From: a virus
Direction: 5' to 3' (one strand)
IMG/VR virus record: IMGVR_UViG_3300046777_001606
Coordinates: 1-64,000 of that record
DNA: 64,000 bases
This document shows positions 7,627 through 14,741 of this stretch, piece after piece. Numbering within the stretch: position 1 is the stretch's first letter; each line of letters opens with the position of its first letter. The notes beneath the pieces are model-generated. The model was not told the origin of the DNA and did no database searches. It saw only the letters and a list, made by a program, of their open reading frames with translations. The translations under genes were made by a program, and so were the position numbers.

Positions 7627-7857
7627 ATGGCTTTATCACAATCTGTTGAAGAATCAATGAGAGAAGCGGAGGCAGCACTTCGTAATGCACTGGCTTATGC
7701 AGCACGTCAGGAAAAACCTTTTGTAGCTAAACATATTGCAGATATGATTATGCAAATTGATAATCTTATTGCTGCAGATCAGTTAATGGATAAACTAGAA
7801 AATAGAAAAGAAGGGGATTCTGGTTTCTTTGGAACATTTTTTGGTAAGGATGATTGA
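7627..7857 (+). CDS. Conserved cyanophage helical protein (76 aa)
   Basis: An AGGAG Shine-Dalgarno lies in the 31-nt gap upstream, so translation starts independently here. The protein is almost entirely helical (Ala/Glu-rich) with a short Gly/Phe-rich C-terminus ending in Asp-Asp. I recall a close relative in other T4-like cyanophages without a function. The next gene starts at the overlapping TGATG. Confidence 0.8.
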   Translation: MALSQSVEESMREAEAALRNALAYAARQEKPFVAKHIADMIMQIDNLIAADQLMDKLENRKEGDSGFFGTFFGKDD

Positions 7858-8117
7858 TGGCTACCCCAAAAGATTTTAATGGAATAATTAAATTCAATAA
7901 AAATTCTTCGTTTAGGTTTCTAGAAACACTAGAAGATCAAACTGAAGAACCATTTACTATTTTCTTTTATCGTAGAGAAACGGATAAGTATTCCATAGGA
8001 GAATTCATTGATTCTATTGGTAATCAAAATATTGGTTGGGATGCTCCAACTAAACAACTTTTTTATAAAGATGCAAAGGGTGTTACATATAAACTAAATT
8101 TTCAGAGATTAAAATAG
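7857..8117 (+). CDS. Hypothetical protein (86 aa)
   Basis: ATG 7857 overlaps the preceding TGA; a TTG 3 nt upstream is less likely. The beta-rich sequence with many Phe and Tyr has no membrane span or metal motif. The stop is followed by a 94-nt gap carrying a TATAAT, so it probably ends the transcription unit. Confidence 0.72.
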   Translation: MATPKDFNGIIKFNKNSSFRFLETLEDQTEEPFTIFFYRRETDKYSIGEFIDSIGNQNIGWDAPTKQLFYKDAKGVTYKLNFQRLK

Positions 8118-8168
8118 TTAAGAACTGTAACGCGATCCCAAAGAAAATATTAAATTTATAGATACTAA

Positions 8169-8174
8169 TATAAT
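8169..8174 (+). promoter_or_regulatory. Putative -10 box (TATAAT)
   Basis: TATAAT lies 38 nt upstream of the ATG at 8212 in a non-coding gap. A good -35 is not apparent at 16-18 bp. Probable early promoter for 8212-8418. Confidence 0.45.
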
Positions 8175-8211
8175 GGAATGCTAACATTGTGGGACACATC
8201 GCAAAAACACT

Positions 8212-8418
8212 ATGACTCTTGCAAAAACTGGAACCGAAGTTCTTACTCAAGAAGAATGGGATGAACTTGTAGCTTTAAAAGACGCAATTACGTATCGTCC
8301 AGCATCAGTTTCTGCAGAGAAAATGGAAAAGTTTGCTGAGTTAATGGTTCGTTCTCTTGAAGGTAAGTGTGATCCACCGCCGCCGAAAAACTGGAGGGGT
8401 GGTCCTCTAAGTGAATAG
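8212..8418 (+). CDS. Conserved small hypothetical protein (68 aa)
   Basis: A monocistronic-looking gene between a TATAAT (8169) and a strong terminator (8449). The N-terminal 50 residues are helical, with a Glu-Glu-Trp-Asp-Glu segment. The C-terminus has a Pro-Pro-Pro-Pro stretch and is flexible. Similar peptides occur in cyanomyoviruses from memory. Function unknown. Confidence 0.78.
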   Translation: MTLAKTGTEVLTQEEWDELVALKDAITYRPASVSAEKMEKFAELMVRSLEGKCDPPPPKNWRGGPLSE

Positions 8419-8423
8419 TCTAG

Positions 8424-8446
8424 TGGACACTAAGATAACTGTCACA
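8424..8446 (+). repeat. Copy 1 of a repeated pre-terminator element
   Basis: The blocks TGGACA, AGATAAC and GTCACA occur in the same order and spacing here and at 10376-10398. In both places the element lies between a stop codon and a terminator followed by a TATAAT box. This suggests duplication of a whole intergenic cassette, not chance. Confidence 0.6.
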
Positions 8447-8448
8447 CT

Positions 8449-8474
8449 CCACCTCTAAAGAGGTGGATTTTTTT
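8449..8474 (+). terminator. Rho-independent terminator
   Basis: A hairpin of seven to eight pairs (8449-8456 with 8459-8466, loop of two to four bases) is followed by A and seven T (8468-8474). It ends the 8212 gene and is followed two bases later by the TATAAT of the next promoter. Confidence 0.88.
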
Positions 8475-8475
8475 G

Positions 8476-8481
8476 TATAAT
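8476..8481 (+). promoter_or_regulatory. -10 box (TATAAT) directly after terminator
   Basis: A perfect TATAAT starts 2 nt after the terminator T run and 27 nt before the ATG at 8503. The -35 position would fall in the terminator hairpin but does not match TTGACA, so this promoter may depend on -10 strength or an activator. Confidence 0.6.
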
Positions 8482-8502
8482 ACGTTCATACGCAACAAGG
8501 CA

Positions 8503-8958
8503 ATGACCACCACCTTCGCTGACTACGCCGCTGCTGCTGAGGCACGGAAAGACATCGCTGCTGCTGTTCTGGGGCACACCTATGCTCTGTGTGAGGCACT
8601 GCGCCAGAACTACATTGATTACAGTATCAAGATGCATCAGCGTTCGCTTGAGCGTCTGGAGGGTAATACTGATACTGGTATTGCCTATCATCAGGAACAG
8701 ATTGCTAAACTGAAGCAAGGTACTTGTGATTATGACTTTTACCCTGAGACTGGTCGTAAGTATCACAAAATCATTATGAACGCTGCTGGTTCTCGCTCTG
8801 TTCATGCTTTTGTGGACAAAAAGACTGGTCAAGTGTATAAGTCTGCATCTTGGAAGTCTCCTGCTAAAGGTGTTCGTTACGATCTTCGCATTATTGAGCA
8901 GCGTGAATGGTTGCTTCAACACGCTGACTGGGCAGGTGCTTACCTGTACGCTCGCTGA
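8503..8958 (+). CDS. Hypothetical protein (152 aa)
   Basis: I chose ATG 8503, downstream of the TATAAT at 8476, because an upstream in-frame start would overlap the promoter. The N-terminal third is Ala-rich helix. The middle is Gln/Lys-rich and helical. The C-terminal part is basic and beta-rich, with Gly-Ser turns. No enzymatic motif is evident. Followed after 8 nt by a membrane protein gene. Confidence 0.8.
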   Translation: MTTTFADYAAAAEARKDIAAAVLGHTYALCEALRQNYIDYSIKMHQRSLERLEGNTDTGIAYHQEQIAKLKQGTCDYDFYPETGRKYHKIIMNAAGSRSVHAFVDKKTGQVYKSASWKSPAKGVRYDLRIIEQREWLLQHADWAGAYLYAR

Positions 8959-8966
8959 GATTTATT

Positions 8967-9260
8967 ATGGCTACCTGGAAAGCAACTTGTTGGCTTGGAT
9001 CTTCATCTGGTTATCAAGAACTTGAAGTTCATGCTAACACCTATCATGGTGCAAAAGAACAACTCATGAACATTTATGGGGCAGAACAAGTCATTAACTT
9101 ACGAGAAGTAAATTCGCATAGTGGATCTTCTGATTCTGGTGATAGTTTATTTTGGTTAGGTGCTATAGCAATTCTAGTTGCAATTTATTATCTTTGGCCA
9201 ATTCTTTTGGGTGGATTGATTATTTGGATTGGGTATTCTGCATGGAAAGCATTTAGGTAA
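8967..9260 (+). CDS. Small membrane protein (97 aa)
   Basis: The soluble N-terminal ~50 residues are followed by a Ser/Asp/Gly linker, then one long or two short hydrophobic segments at about residues 55-92 with Trp and Tyr at the boundaries. The topology suggests an inner-membrane protein with a cytoplasmic N-domain. The gene ends 10 nt before a terminator. Function unknown. Confidence 0.78.
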   Translation: MATWKATCWLGSSSGYQELEVHANTYHGAKEQLMNIYGAEQVINLREVNSHSGSSDSGDSLFWLGAIAILVAIYYLWPILLGGLIIWIGYSAWKAFR

Positions 9261-9270
9261 TATTTCTTAA

Positions 9271-9295
9271 GGGGGCTTGACGCCCCCTCTTTTTT
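9271..9295 (+). terminator. Rho-independent terminator with promoter in its loop
   Basis: GGGGGC (9271-9276) pairs with GCCCCC (9282-9287) around a five-base TTGAC loop, followed by six T (9290-9295). The loop bases also form the -35 of the next promoter. Confidence 0.9.
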
Positions 9296-9305
9296 GCCCT
9301 ATACT
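9277..9305 (+). promoter_or_regulatory. Early sigma70-type promoter overlapping a terminator
   Basis: TTGACG (9277-9282), 17-bp spacer, TATACT (9300-9305). The -35 occupies the loop of the terminator hairpin, so one 35-bp element ends the upstream unit and starts the 9350 gene. The 5' leader carries a five-pair CCGCC/GGCGG hairpin at 9323-9339, close to the start codon, which might affect translation. Confidence 0.8.
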
Positions 9306-9349
9306 ACCTGAGTAGTTGAAACCCGCCAAGTTAGGGCGGTATTCATTTA

Positions 9350-10375
9350 ATGGATTCTATTCTTGTAAATACTCTTCCTGGGCGTATTGCTTATGAAGAC
9401 TTGAAAAATGCTTCTGCAGAGGATTTTGTTTATGAATTTCGTGGTGGTGAGGGTGTAGTTCACGAAACCCGAAAGTTTATTGAATATTCCGACATTTATT
9501 GGGGAGAAACTGAAGATAACCCCGCTCGTGCTAAAGGATCTTCCAAGAAAAACATCAAGGGTCTTGCTAGTTCCCGAAAAGTTGGTATTGATGTTACTGC
9601 ACCTCTTCCTGCTGTAAGTTCTTGTATTATTACCGATTCTAGTGGTAAAGCCTATCGCTACAAGGCTGAGAACGGTATTACTCGCAAAAAAGCAGATTAC
9701 TATAATGACTATAAAGAAGGTGCTTGGTTTGATGTAGTTTCTTTTGTTCCTACTAAAGAACGTTCTGCAGAATATAACCGTGAGATTTGGCTGCAACTGG
9801 AAAACGATGGTCTTCCTCAAGAATCTCATACTATTGATGATTTGGTGTCCTCTTGCTCTCGTATGATTGCTCGTGGAGATCTTGCTAAGGAAGAAAGTGC
9901 AATTCGTAATTTTGTATATGAGGCTGCCCCTAACATGGCTACTCAAGAAAAAAACGAAGCTGTTCGCCAAGTTCTTAAGAATGAAGATGTTCCGACTGTA
10001 ACTATTGCCTGGCGTGATACTGAATGTCGTGAATGGCTTGAAGAAAAATGTCTTGATGAAGTTGAGATTGATTACTGTTTCCCCTTCCACTACTTCCAAG
10101 ATCGTATCTATCCAGTTCTTAAACAATATTATGAAACTGGAAAGATTCAAGAAGTTGCTCAACACTTCGAAAATACTGGAGATAACGATGAGATTGTTCT
10201 TGCTCGTCGGGAAAACTCCGAAAAGAAATGGGAAGAATGTAGAAAAGTAATGGAATCTGTTGCTAAGTACATGGTTCTGAACAACTGGGAGCTTCCTATC
10301 AGCAGAAGGTATGCTTTCCCCCAAATCAAAACGGGTGATAATAAAGAGGATCCGAACCGCCTGGTGGATCTCTGA
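9350..10375 (+). CDS. ParB-like N-terminal domain protein (341 aa)
   Basis: Residues ~65-125 resemble a ParB/sulfiredoxin-type fold: a helix with a Gly-Ile-Asp segment, a hydrophobic strand, and 'Tyr-Lys-Ala-Glu-Asn-Gly-x-x-Arg-Lys-x-Ala' in the place of the ParB 'GxxR' motif. The remaining ~210 residues are helical with no domain I recognise. ParB-like phage proteins can bind DNA, cut it, or hydrolyse nucleotides. It has its own promoter and is followed by the helicase gene. The assignment is motif-level only. Confidence 0.65.
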   Translation: MDSILVNTLPGRIAYEDLKNASAEDFVYEFRGGEGVVHETRKFIEYSDIYWGETEDNPARAKGSSKKNIKGLASSRKVGIDVTAPLPAVSSCIITDSSGKAYRYKAENGITRKKADYYNDYKEGAWFDVVSFVPTKERSAEYNREIWLQLENDGLPQESHTIDDLVSSCSRMIARGDLAKEESAIRNFVYEAAPNMATQEKNEAVRQVLKNEDVPTVTIAWRDTECREWLEEKCLDEVEIDYCFPFHYFQDRIYPVLKQYYETGKIQEVAQHFENTGDNDEIVLARRENSEKKWEECRKVMESVAKYMVLNNWELPISRRYAFPQIKTGDNKEDPNRLVDL

Positions 10376-10397
10376 TGGACAGTTAGATAACCGTCAC

Positions 10398-10424
10398 AGG
10401 GGGGCTTCAGTCCCCCTGCTTTTT
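10398..10424 (+). terminator. Rho-independent terminator
   Basis: A10398 and five G pair with five C and T10417 (10412-10417) around an eight-base loop. TTTTT at 10420-10424 follows. The next promoter overlaps it. Confidence 0.88.
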
Positions 10425-10434
10425 GCTGTATAAT
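10406..10434 (+). promoter_or_regulatory. Promoter overlapping terminator (weak -35, TATAAT)
   Basis: TTCAGT in the hairpin loop (10406-10411) lies 17 bp from a perfect TATAAT (10429-10434). The -35 match is only partial. Layout is the same as at 9277. The helicase start codon lies only about 20 nt downstream, giving a very short leader. Confidence 0.6.
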
Positions 10435-10453
10435 ATCTGTATTGAAACGCCTG

Positions 10454-11686
10454 ATGATGATTCAACTCCGCCCCCACCAAGAACGCGCATTGCATCAACT
10501 GCAACTTCATACAAAAGGTCAGGTAATCATCCCCACTGGCGGCGGCAAGACTAACGTTGCTATTTTTGATGCGAAACTGCAATTTCACTGTGGATATTCT
10601 GAGAGAACCATTGTAGTCGTGGCGCCGCGCATCCTTCTGGCAGAGCAGTTGTCTAGTGAGTTTCTTGAGTTTATCACTAATGCTTCTGTTCTGCATGTTC
10701 ACAGTGGCGAGACTCATCACCAGAGCACGACTCGTCCTAATGAGATTCACAACTGGGTGAATCAAACTAAAGGTCATAAACTGATCTTCACCACCTACAA
10801 CTCCCTGCAGCGCCTGCAGCAGGCAGATATTCATGTCGATACCATTTACTTCGATGAAGCACACAATTCCGTTCAGCGTCACTTTTTCCCTGCTACGGAG
10901 CACTTCGCTGCTAATGCTGACCGCTGCTATTTCTTCACTGCTACTCCTAAGCATTCTGCTACTGTTTCCAAGCCTGGGATGAATAATGGTACAGTGTATG
11001 GTCAGGTGATTTGTAATGTTCCTGCTCCTGAACTTGTTGAGGGTGGTTTCATCGTTCCTCCTAAGGTTGTGGTGCAGCAGTTTGAGATGCTGGGTAAAGG
11101 TCAGATTGTCGCTGATGTTGACTGTGAGAATCTGATTCAGACCATTGATGCTCAGGATGTGAGCAAGGTTCTGATTTGCTCCAAGGCAACCAAACAAATT
11201 GTTTCTCTGGTTTCTCAGACTGACTTCTGCAAGCAACTGGAAGATCGTGGTTTCTCTTGGATGTATATCACTTCCAAGACTGGTGCTGTGATTGATGGTC
11301 AGAAAGTCAATCGTGAGGTGTTCTTCGACACTCTCTCTGCTTGGGGTAAAGATGACGATAAGAAGTTCGTTGTTCTTCATCACAGCATTCTGTCTGAAGG
11401 CATCAATGTGTCTGGTCTGGAGGCAGTTCTGTTTATGCGGTCTATGGATTACATTGGTATTTCTCAAACTATCGGTAGGGTGATTCGCCTGCACAAGAAC
11501 GATGCAGAGGGTCTCAGAAGCGGCAGGATCGCCCCTGGGCGCCTTGTAGACTACACTAAGTCCTTTGGGTTGGTTTGCATCCCTGTTTACTCTTCTGTGG
11601 GCATCAGCACCGCTAAGAAAGTGCAGGCAGTGGTTGATACTGTGTTTAACCAAGGTCAGCCCGCGATTAGTGTTGTGAAGCGTTGA
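10454..11686 (+). CDS. SF2 DEAH helicase (410 aa)
   Basis: Superfamily 2 motifs appear in order: the Q-like 'LRPHQ' at the N-terminus, Walker A Gly-Gly-Gly-Lys-Thr at residues 29-33, DEAH at 134-137, 'TATP' motif III, and C-terminal motif VI 'QTIGRVIRL'. It should be an ATP-dependent DNA or RNA translocase/helicase, similar in layout to T4 UvsW and type III restriction-like helicases but shorter. Two ATGs (10454, 10457) lie just after the TATAAT at 10429, and a TTG at 10442 seems too close to the promoter. Role in recombination or repair is inferred. Confidence 0.88.
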   Translation: MMIQLRPHQERALHQLQLHTKGQVIIPTGGGKTNVAIFDAKLQFHCGYSERTIVVVAPRILLAEQLSSEFLEFITNASVLHVHSGETHHQSTTRPNEIHNWVNQTKGHKLIFTTYNSLQRLQQADIHVDTIYFDEAHNSVQRHFFPATEHFAANADRCYFFTATPKHSATVSKPGMNNGTVYGQVICNVPAPELVEGGFIVPPKVVVQQFEMLGKGQIVADVDCENLIQTIDAQDVSKVLICSKATKQIVSLVSQTDFCKQLEDRGFSWMYITSKTGAVIDGQKVNREVFFDTLSAWGKDDDKKFVVLHHSILSEGINVSGLEAVLFMRSMDYIGISQTIGRVIRLHKNDAEGLRSGRIAPGRLVDYTKSFGLVCIPVYSSVGISTAKKVQAVVDTVFNQGQPAISVVKR

Positions 11687-11701
11687 TTTTTCTGATATAA
11701 T
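11673..11701 (+). promoter_or_regulatory. Early promoter (TTGTGA-17-TATAAT)
   Basis: TTGTGA (11673-11678) lies 17 bp before TATAAT (11696-11701), which also has an extended TG at -14/-15. The -35 lies within the last codons of the helicase gene. It drives the 11726-13067 set that includes the methyltransferase. Confidence 0.7.
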
Positions 11702-11725
11702 ACAAGAATATAGAGGAAATTTTCA

Positions 11726-11869
11726 ATGCGCTGCAAAGTTCAACTTTATGTTGCTGGTAAAGTGTTTGATGAACTGGTAGAAGCAAGAGATTATCAAGAA
11801 GCACGACAAGTAGCTCTTGCTCGTAACCCAAATGCTAAAGTTATTGGTGTAACCGCTGTATTCAAATGA
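11726..11869 (+). CDS. Conserved cyanophage small protein (47 aa)
   Basis: ATG 11726 follows an AGAGGA ribosome-binding site. The 47-residue product (beta strand, helix 'EARDYQEARQVALARNP', strand) matches a small protein I remember from many T4-like cyanophages. It couples to the next gene by ATGA. Function unknown. Confidence 0.82.
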   Translation: MRCKVQLYVAGKVFDELVEARDYQEARQVALARNPNAKVIGVTAVFK

Positions 11870-12093
11870 ACATTGAGAACTCTGGTATTCTAAATCCCAT
11901 TCCTGGATTTCCAAATGGTTATGTAACAAAGGATCAGATGTGGGCAGCAGTTCCATGGGGTAAAAAGTTTGTGATTATTCACAATGGACAGCAAGTTCAT
12001 ACTGCGAACAATTACAATACTGCGAAGACATATATTCAAAAACAAGTTAAAATGTCTAAGAAGAAGACAGCATCTCTGGAGAAATTTCTATGA
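11866..12093 (+). CDS. Small basic hypothetical protein (75 aa)
   Basis: ATGA start and ATGA stop overlap with the methyltransferase gene. The N-terminal Pro/Gly-rich part is followed by a Trp-containing beta region and a strongly basic C-terminus. Its coupling to the methyltransferase could mean shared function, but no motif supports this. Confidence 0.75.
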   Translation: MNIENSGILNPIPGFPNGYVTKDQMWAAVPWGKKFVIIHNGQQVHTANNYNTAKTYIQKQVKMSKKKTASLEKFL

Positions 12094-13067
12094 GCAAAGT
12101 TTCGATTCTGCATAAACCAGTTGAAGAATTGAATACCATTGACCAAACTTTTGATTTGGTCTATATGGATCCACCATTTGGATTGCAGCGAGACTTTACC
12201 ATGCAAGAAGAAGATGGTCAAGAAAAAGGATTTAGTGATACTTGGAAGTCATTCGATGATTATATTGATTGGTATGCTGAAGTCATCAATAATTGTTTTG
12301 CAAAACTGAATAAAGATGGTTGGCTTTATGCACACAATAATTTCATTGGAAATGCTTTAGTATTGTCTAAGGTTGATCCTAAAGTCCGCGATGCATTCTA
12401 TACCAACATTTCTTGGAAGAGGAGCGGTCCTAAGAATAATTTAAAGAATGGTTGGGGAAACATTGTAGACAGCATTCTTGTGTTGCAAAAGGGTAAACCA
12501 TACTTCGAAGTTGAGTATACTTCATTGGATCCAGTTTATGCTGAAAATAGCTTCAAGAATAAGGATGAAGTTGGTTACTATGCTCTCGCAAAGGTAACTG
12601 GTGAAAAGAGTCGTCCCTGTGCTCGATTTGAATACAAAGGATACAATCCTCAGTATGGGTTTCGTATAACAAAGGAAAAACTGGAATTTCTGGACGCTCA
12701 GGGTCTATTGCACTACGGCAACAACAATATCTACAAAAAAATCTATTCTCATGAGTCCAAGGGTGTTCCCGTACAAAATCTGTGGGATGATGTATACTTT
12801 ATCAGCAGAAGTGAGCAGAATAAGCGTAAATATCCCACACAAAAGCCCCTAAAACTGTTAGAACGTATCATAAAGTCGTCTTGTCCTGTCGATGGATGGG
12901 TGCTGGACCCCTTCTGTGGATCTGGAACCACTGCTATTTCTGCTTTTGGTTTGGGTCGGAATTGTATCACGATGGATGTGAACCCAGACGCAATCCGCAT
13001 CGCCCAGGAGACAGTTGATGAACTGGCACAGCAACAGTCAAATGCCCTGATAGATGCCCTATACTAA
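12090..13067 (+). CDS. DNA methyltransferase, N4-cytosine/N6-adenine type (325 aa)
   Basis: Catalytic motif IV Asp-Pro-Pro-Phe (residues 27-30) precedes AdoMet-binding motif I Asp-Pro-Phe-Cys-Gly-Ser-Gly-Thr-Thr (273-281), the circularly ordered beta-class arrangement. The middle (~100-210) would contain target recognition. It should transfer a methyl group from S-adenosylmethionine to an exocyclic amino group of A or C. No restriction endonuclease is adjacent, so it is probably an orphan enzyme protecting phage DNA or controlling expression. Target site cannot be read from the sequence. Confidence 0.92.
   Translation: MSKVSILHKPVEELNTIDQTFDLVYMDPPFGLQRDFTMQEEDGQEKGFSDTWKSFDDYIDWYAEVINNCFAKLNKDGWLYAHNNFIGNALVLSKVDPKVRDAFYTNISWKRSGPKNNLKNGWGNIVDSILVLQKGKPYFEVEYTSLDPVYAENSFKNKDEVGYYALAKVTGEKSRPCARFEYKGYNPQYGFRITKEKLEFLDAQGLLHYGNNNIYKKIYSHESKGVPVQNLWDDVYFISRSEQNKRKYPTQKPLKLLERIIKSSCPVDGWVLDPFCGSGTTAISAFGLGRNCITMDVNPDAIRIAQETVDELAQQQSNALIDALY
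13060..13065 (+). promoter_or_regulatory. -10 box (TATACT) with duplicated leader
   Basis: TATACT lies at the end of the methyltransferase gene. The leader that follows (block ACAAGGTAATCAAG) recurs after the TATAAT at 14331, suggesting copying of a promoter-leader cassette. No clear -35. Confidence 0.55.
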
Positions 13068-13090
13068 CAAGGTAATCAAGAAAACCACTG

Positions 13091-13507
13091 ATGGCTACCC
13101 GTTCTCGCATCGGTCTTGAACTTAAAGACGGTTCTGTGCTCTCTGTTTATCACCACTGGGACGGTTATCCTGAGTGGTTGGGTCGTATTCTGAAGACTCA
13201 TTACAATGGTAAGTCTCTTGCTGAAGAACTGATTGATGGTGGTGATATGTCTTGTGCTTGGACTGATGAGCGTTGGGATGATACTGGTGTGAAGGGTGTT
13301 TATGGTCCTCAATACTACTCTCAGCGTGGTGAAGATACTCCTCCTCGCCTTGATGTAGATCTTTTGGGTTATCTGCATCCTGATAAGAGTGAAGAGTACG
13401 CTTATCTCTTCCGCAATGGTGAATGGGTGTGCTATAATATGCATCAGTTTGATGCTAGCAAACTGCCTGAAATTGTTGAAATTCCTTCTGCTGCTCTTGC
13501 CGTTTGA
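13091..13507 (+). CDS. Conserved phage/bacterial hypothetical protein, 'MATRSRIG' family (138 aa)
   Basis: The N-terminus Met-Ala-Thr-Arg-Ser-Arg-Ile-Gly and the 'HHWDGYPEWLG' segment near residues 21-31 match a widespread family found in phages and bacteria, with no assigned activity that I know. It is rich in Trp, Asp and Tyr and soluble. It has its own TATACT promoter and is followed after 3 nt by the secreted protein gene. Confidence 0.85.
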   Translation: MATRSRIGLELKDGSVLSVYHHWDGYPEWLGRILKTHYNGKSLAEELIDGGDMSCAWTDERWDDTGVKGVYGPQYYSQRGEDTPPRLDVDLLGYLHPDKSEEYAYLFRNGEWVCYNMHQFDASKLPEIVEIPSAALAV

Positions 13508-13510
13508 TTT

Positions 13511-13900
13511 ATGAAAAAACTTGTATTGCTAATTACTTTTCTATTTGTTTCTCCTGCATTTGCACAGACAGCGCCAACTGTTGCTAAACCAAAAGTTTAT
13601 CGTCCATTTACCTATGAAACTCCTTGTGCTTTGGATGCAGGTCTGCAGGCTCAGTTTGATACATGTAAGGTGGTAGAAACCCGTGAGACTGGTGGAGCAC
13701 TGCGAACCCGTAACATTTACTCTAATCGGTTTGGTCTGACCATCAAATCCTGGTTTGATAAACAAAAAGGTTTTATGACTTGGGATAGTCATAATAAGTT
13801 TGCTTATAAGTGGGAGTACAAAGTTACTGGTGCTGGTGAGCAAGGTGCTTGGTCAATGGTGATGCCTGGCTTTCTACTTCAAAATGTATCTTGGGATTGA
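13511..13900 (+). CDS. Sec-exported hypothetical protein (129 aa)
   Basis: A classic signal peptide is visible: Met-Lys-Lys, hydrophobic core to about residue 14, then Ser-Pro-Ala-Phe-Ala with predicted cleavage after Ala19. The mature ~110 residues are beta-rich with two Cys that could form a disulfide in the periplasm. A strictly lytic phage exporting a protein suggests action at the host envelope. Partner unknown. Followed by another small envelope protein gene. Confidence 0.8.
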   Translation: MKKLVLLITFLFVSPAFAQTAPTVAKPKVYRPFTYETPCALDAGLQAQFDTCKVVETRETGGALRTRNIYSNRFGLTIKSWFDKQKGFMTWDSHNKFAYKWEYKVTGAGEQGAWSMVMPGFLLQNVSWD

Positions 13901-13903
13901 ATC

Positions 13904-14128
13904 ATGAAAGAAATTGTTTTGTACCCTAGTTTTGTACTCACTGCAATTCTTGGTTTTATTACTGGTGGTGGTTTTTATTCGCAATCATCACATAACGACA
14001 CACTTAAAATGTGCAATCAAAAACCACTTGAATGTAAGTTCAAGTATGATATACTGATGTATAATGAAACTGGTAGGGTTCCTTACACTGCCGCATCTAA
14101 TACAACTAAACCTGTGGAGAAAAAATGA
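13904..14128 (+). CDS. Membrane-anchored or exported small protein (74 aa)
   Basis: A hydrophobic segment with Gly residues occupies residues ~8-24 and is followed by a hydrophilic domain with two Cys, so the C-terminal part is probably periplasmic. It starts 3 nt after the exported protein gene, which suggests joint function. The next gene overlaps by ATGA. Confidence 0.75.
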   Translation: MKEIVLYPSFVLTAILGFITGGGFYSQSSHNDTLKMCNQKPLECKFKYDILMYNETGRVPYTAASNTTKPVEKK

Positions 14129-14328
14129 CTGAAACACAAGTAAATTTAAATGTTCACGAAATTGGTGTGATTCTATCTGCATTGCAGGAACTCAACCTCC
14201 GTGAGGAAAATAGAATCGCACGGGAATTTGGAAGTGTTTCTGCACTGTATAATAAACTTTACAGTGTCTGGGAACGGATGGACACTTCGCAAACTGGCCT
14301 ACGCAACGACGTGGTGCCGTCCTTCTGA
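14125..14328 (+). CDS. Small helical hypothetical protein (67 aa)
   Basis: ATGA start. Predominantly helical: a Leu-rich segment followed by Arg/Glu and ending in a short polar tail. No membrane span or metal motif. Its stop precedes the next TATAAT by 2 nt, so it ends the unit. Confidence 0.72.
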   Translation: MTETQVNLNVHEIGVILSALQELNLREENRIAREFGSVSALYNKLYSVWERMDTSQTGLRNDVVPSF

Positions 14329-14330
14329 CC

Positions 14331-14336
14331 TATAAT
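14331..14336 (+). promoter_or_regulatory. -10 box (TATAAT) with duplicated leader
   Basis: TATAAT lies 25 nt upstream of the ATG at 14361. The following leader shares ACAAGGTAATCAAG with the one after 13060. No convincing -35. Confidence 0.55.
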
Positions 14337-14360
14337 TACAAGGTAATCAAGGGAACCGCA

Positions 14361-14741
14361 ATGGTCACCGACACTACCACCGACGCCCAACTGCGCCGCA
14401 CCATTCAGAAAAAAATTGAAAATGAAATGCCGCTGCAACTTCTGAAGCGCATTGTTTATGAGGTGCGCTGTGAAGAGATGGGCATTCGTCCTGATGGTTG
14501 GAAACTCTATCCCGATAAAACTGATACGATCGATCCCATTTTGATGTCCGATTTCTATCATTATGTTCTCTCATTTTATGGTGAGAATGGTATCTACAAC
14601 ATGGGAGCTACGTTGGACATGGTGATGGAAGCCACACGGAAATACATTAACTCTAGCGATGAGTTTTGTGGTGATAGTTTCGACCGTGAAGCAGTTCGTG
14701 ATATTTTGATTGATACCTATCAACTCAAGTTTCCAAACTGA
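14361..14741 (+). CDS. Hypothetical helical protein (126 aa)
   Basis: The ATG at 14361 follows the TATAAT/leader cassette. The protein is helical, with charged N-terminal helices, a central Pro/Gly/Trp turn and an acidic C-terminus. No enzymatic motif is recognised. The next gene starts at the overlapping TGATG. Confidence 0.78.
   Translation: MVTDTTTDAQLRRTIQKKIENEMPLQLLKRIVYEVRCEEMGIRPDGWKLYPDKTDTIDPILMSDFYHYVLSFYGENGIYNMGATLDMVMEATRKYINSSDEFCGDSFDREAVRDILIDTYQLKFPN

Noticed and set aside
9347-10324. Long open frame on the - strand (325 codons)
   Set aside because: Lies opposite the ParB-like gene, with unlikely composition (Phe/Ser/Ile runs). The + strand gene has promoter, terminator and domain evidence; the antisense frame is a codon-usage shadow.
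10394-11653. Long open frame on the - strand (419 codons)
   Set aside because: Exactly opposite the helicase gene, which has all SF2 motifs. The antisense product has no motif and would start within a terminator.
13060-14336. Full sigma70 promoters at 13060 and 14331
   Set aside because: Only -10 boxes are convincing. The expected -35 positions do not match, so I listed them as -10 boxes only.
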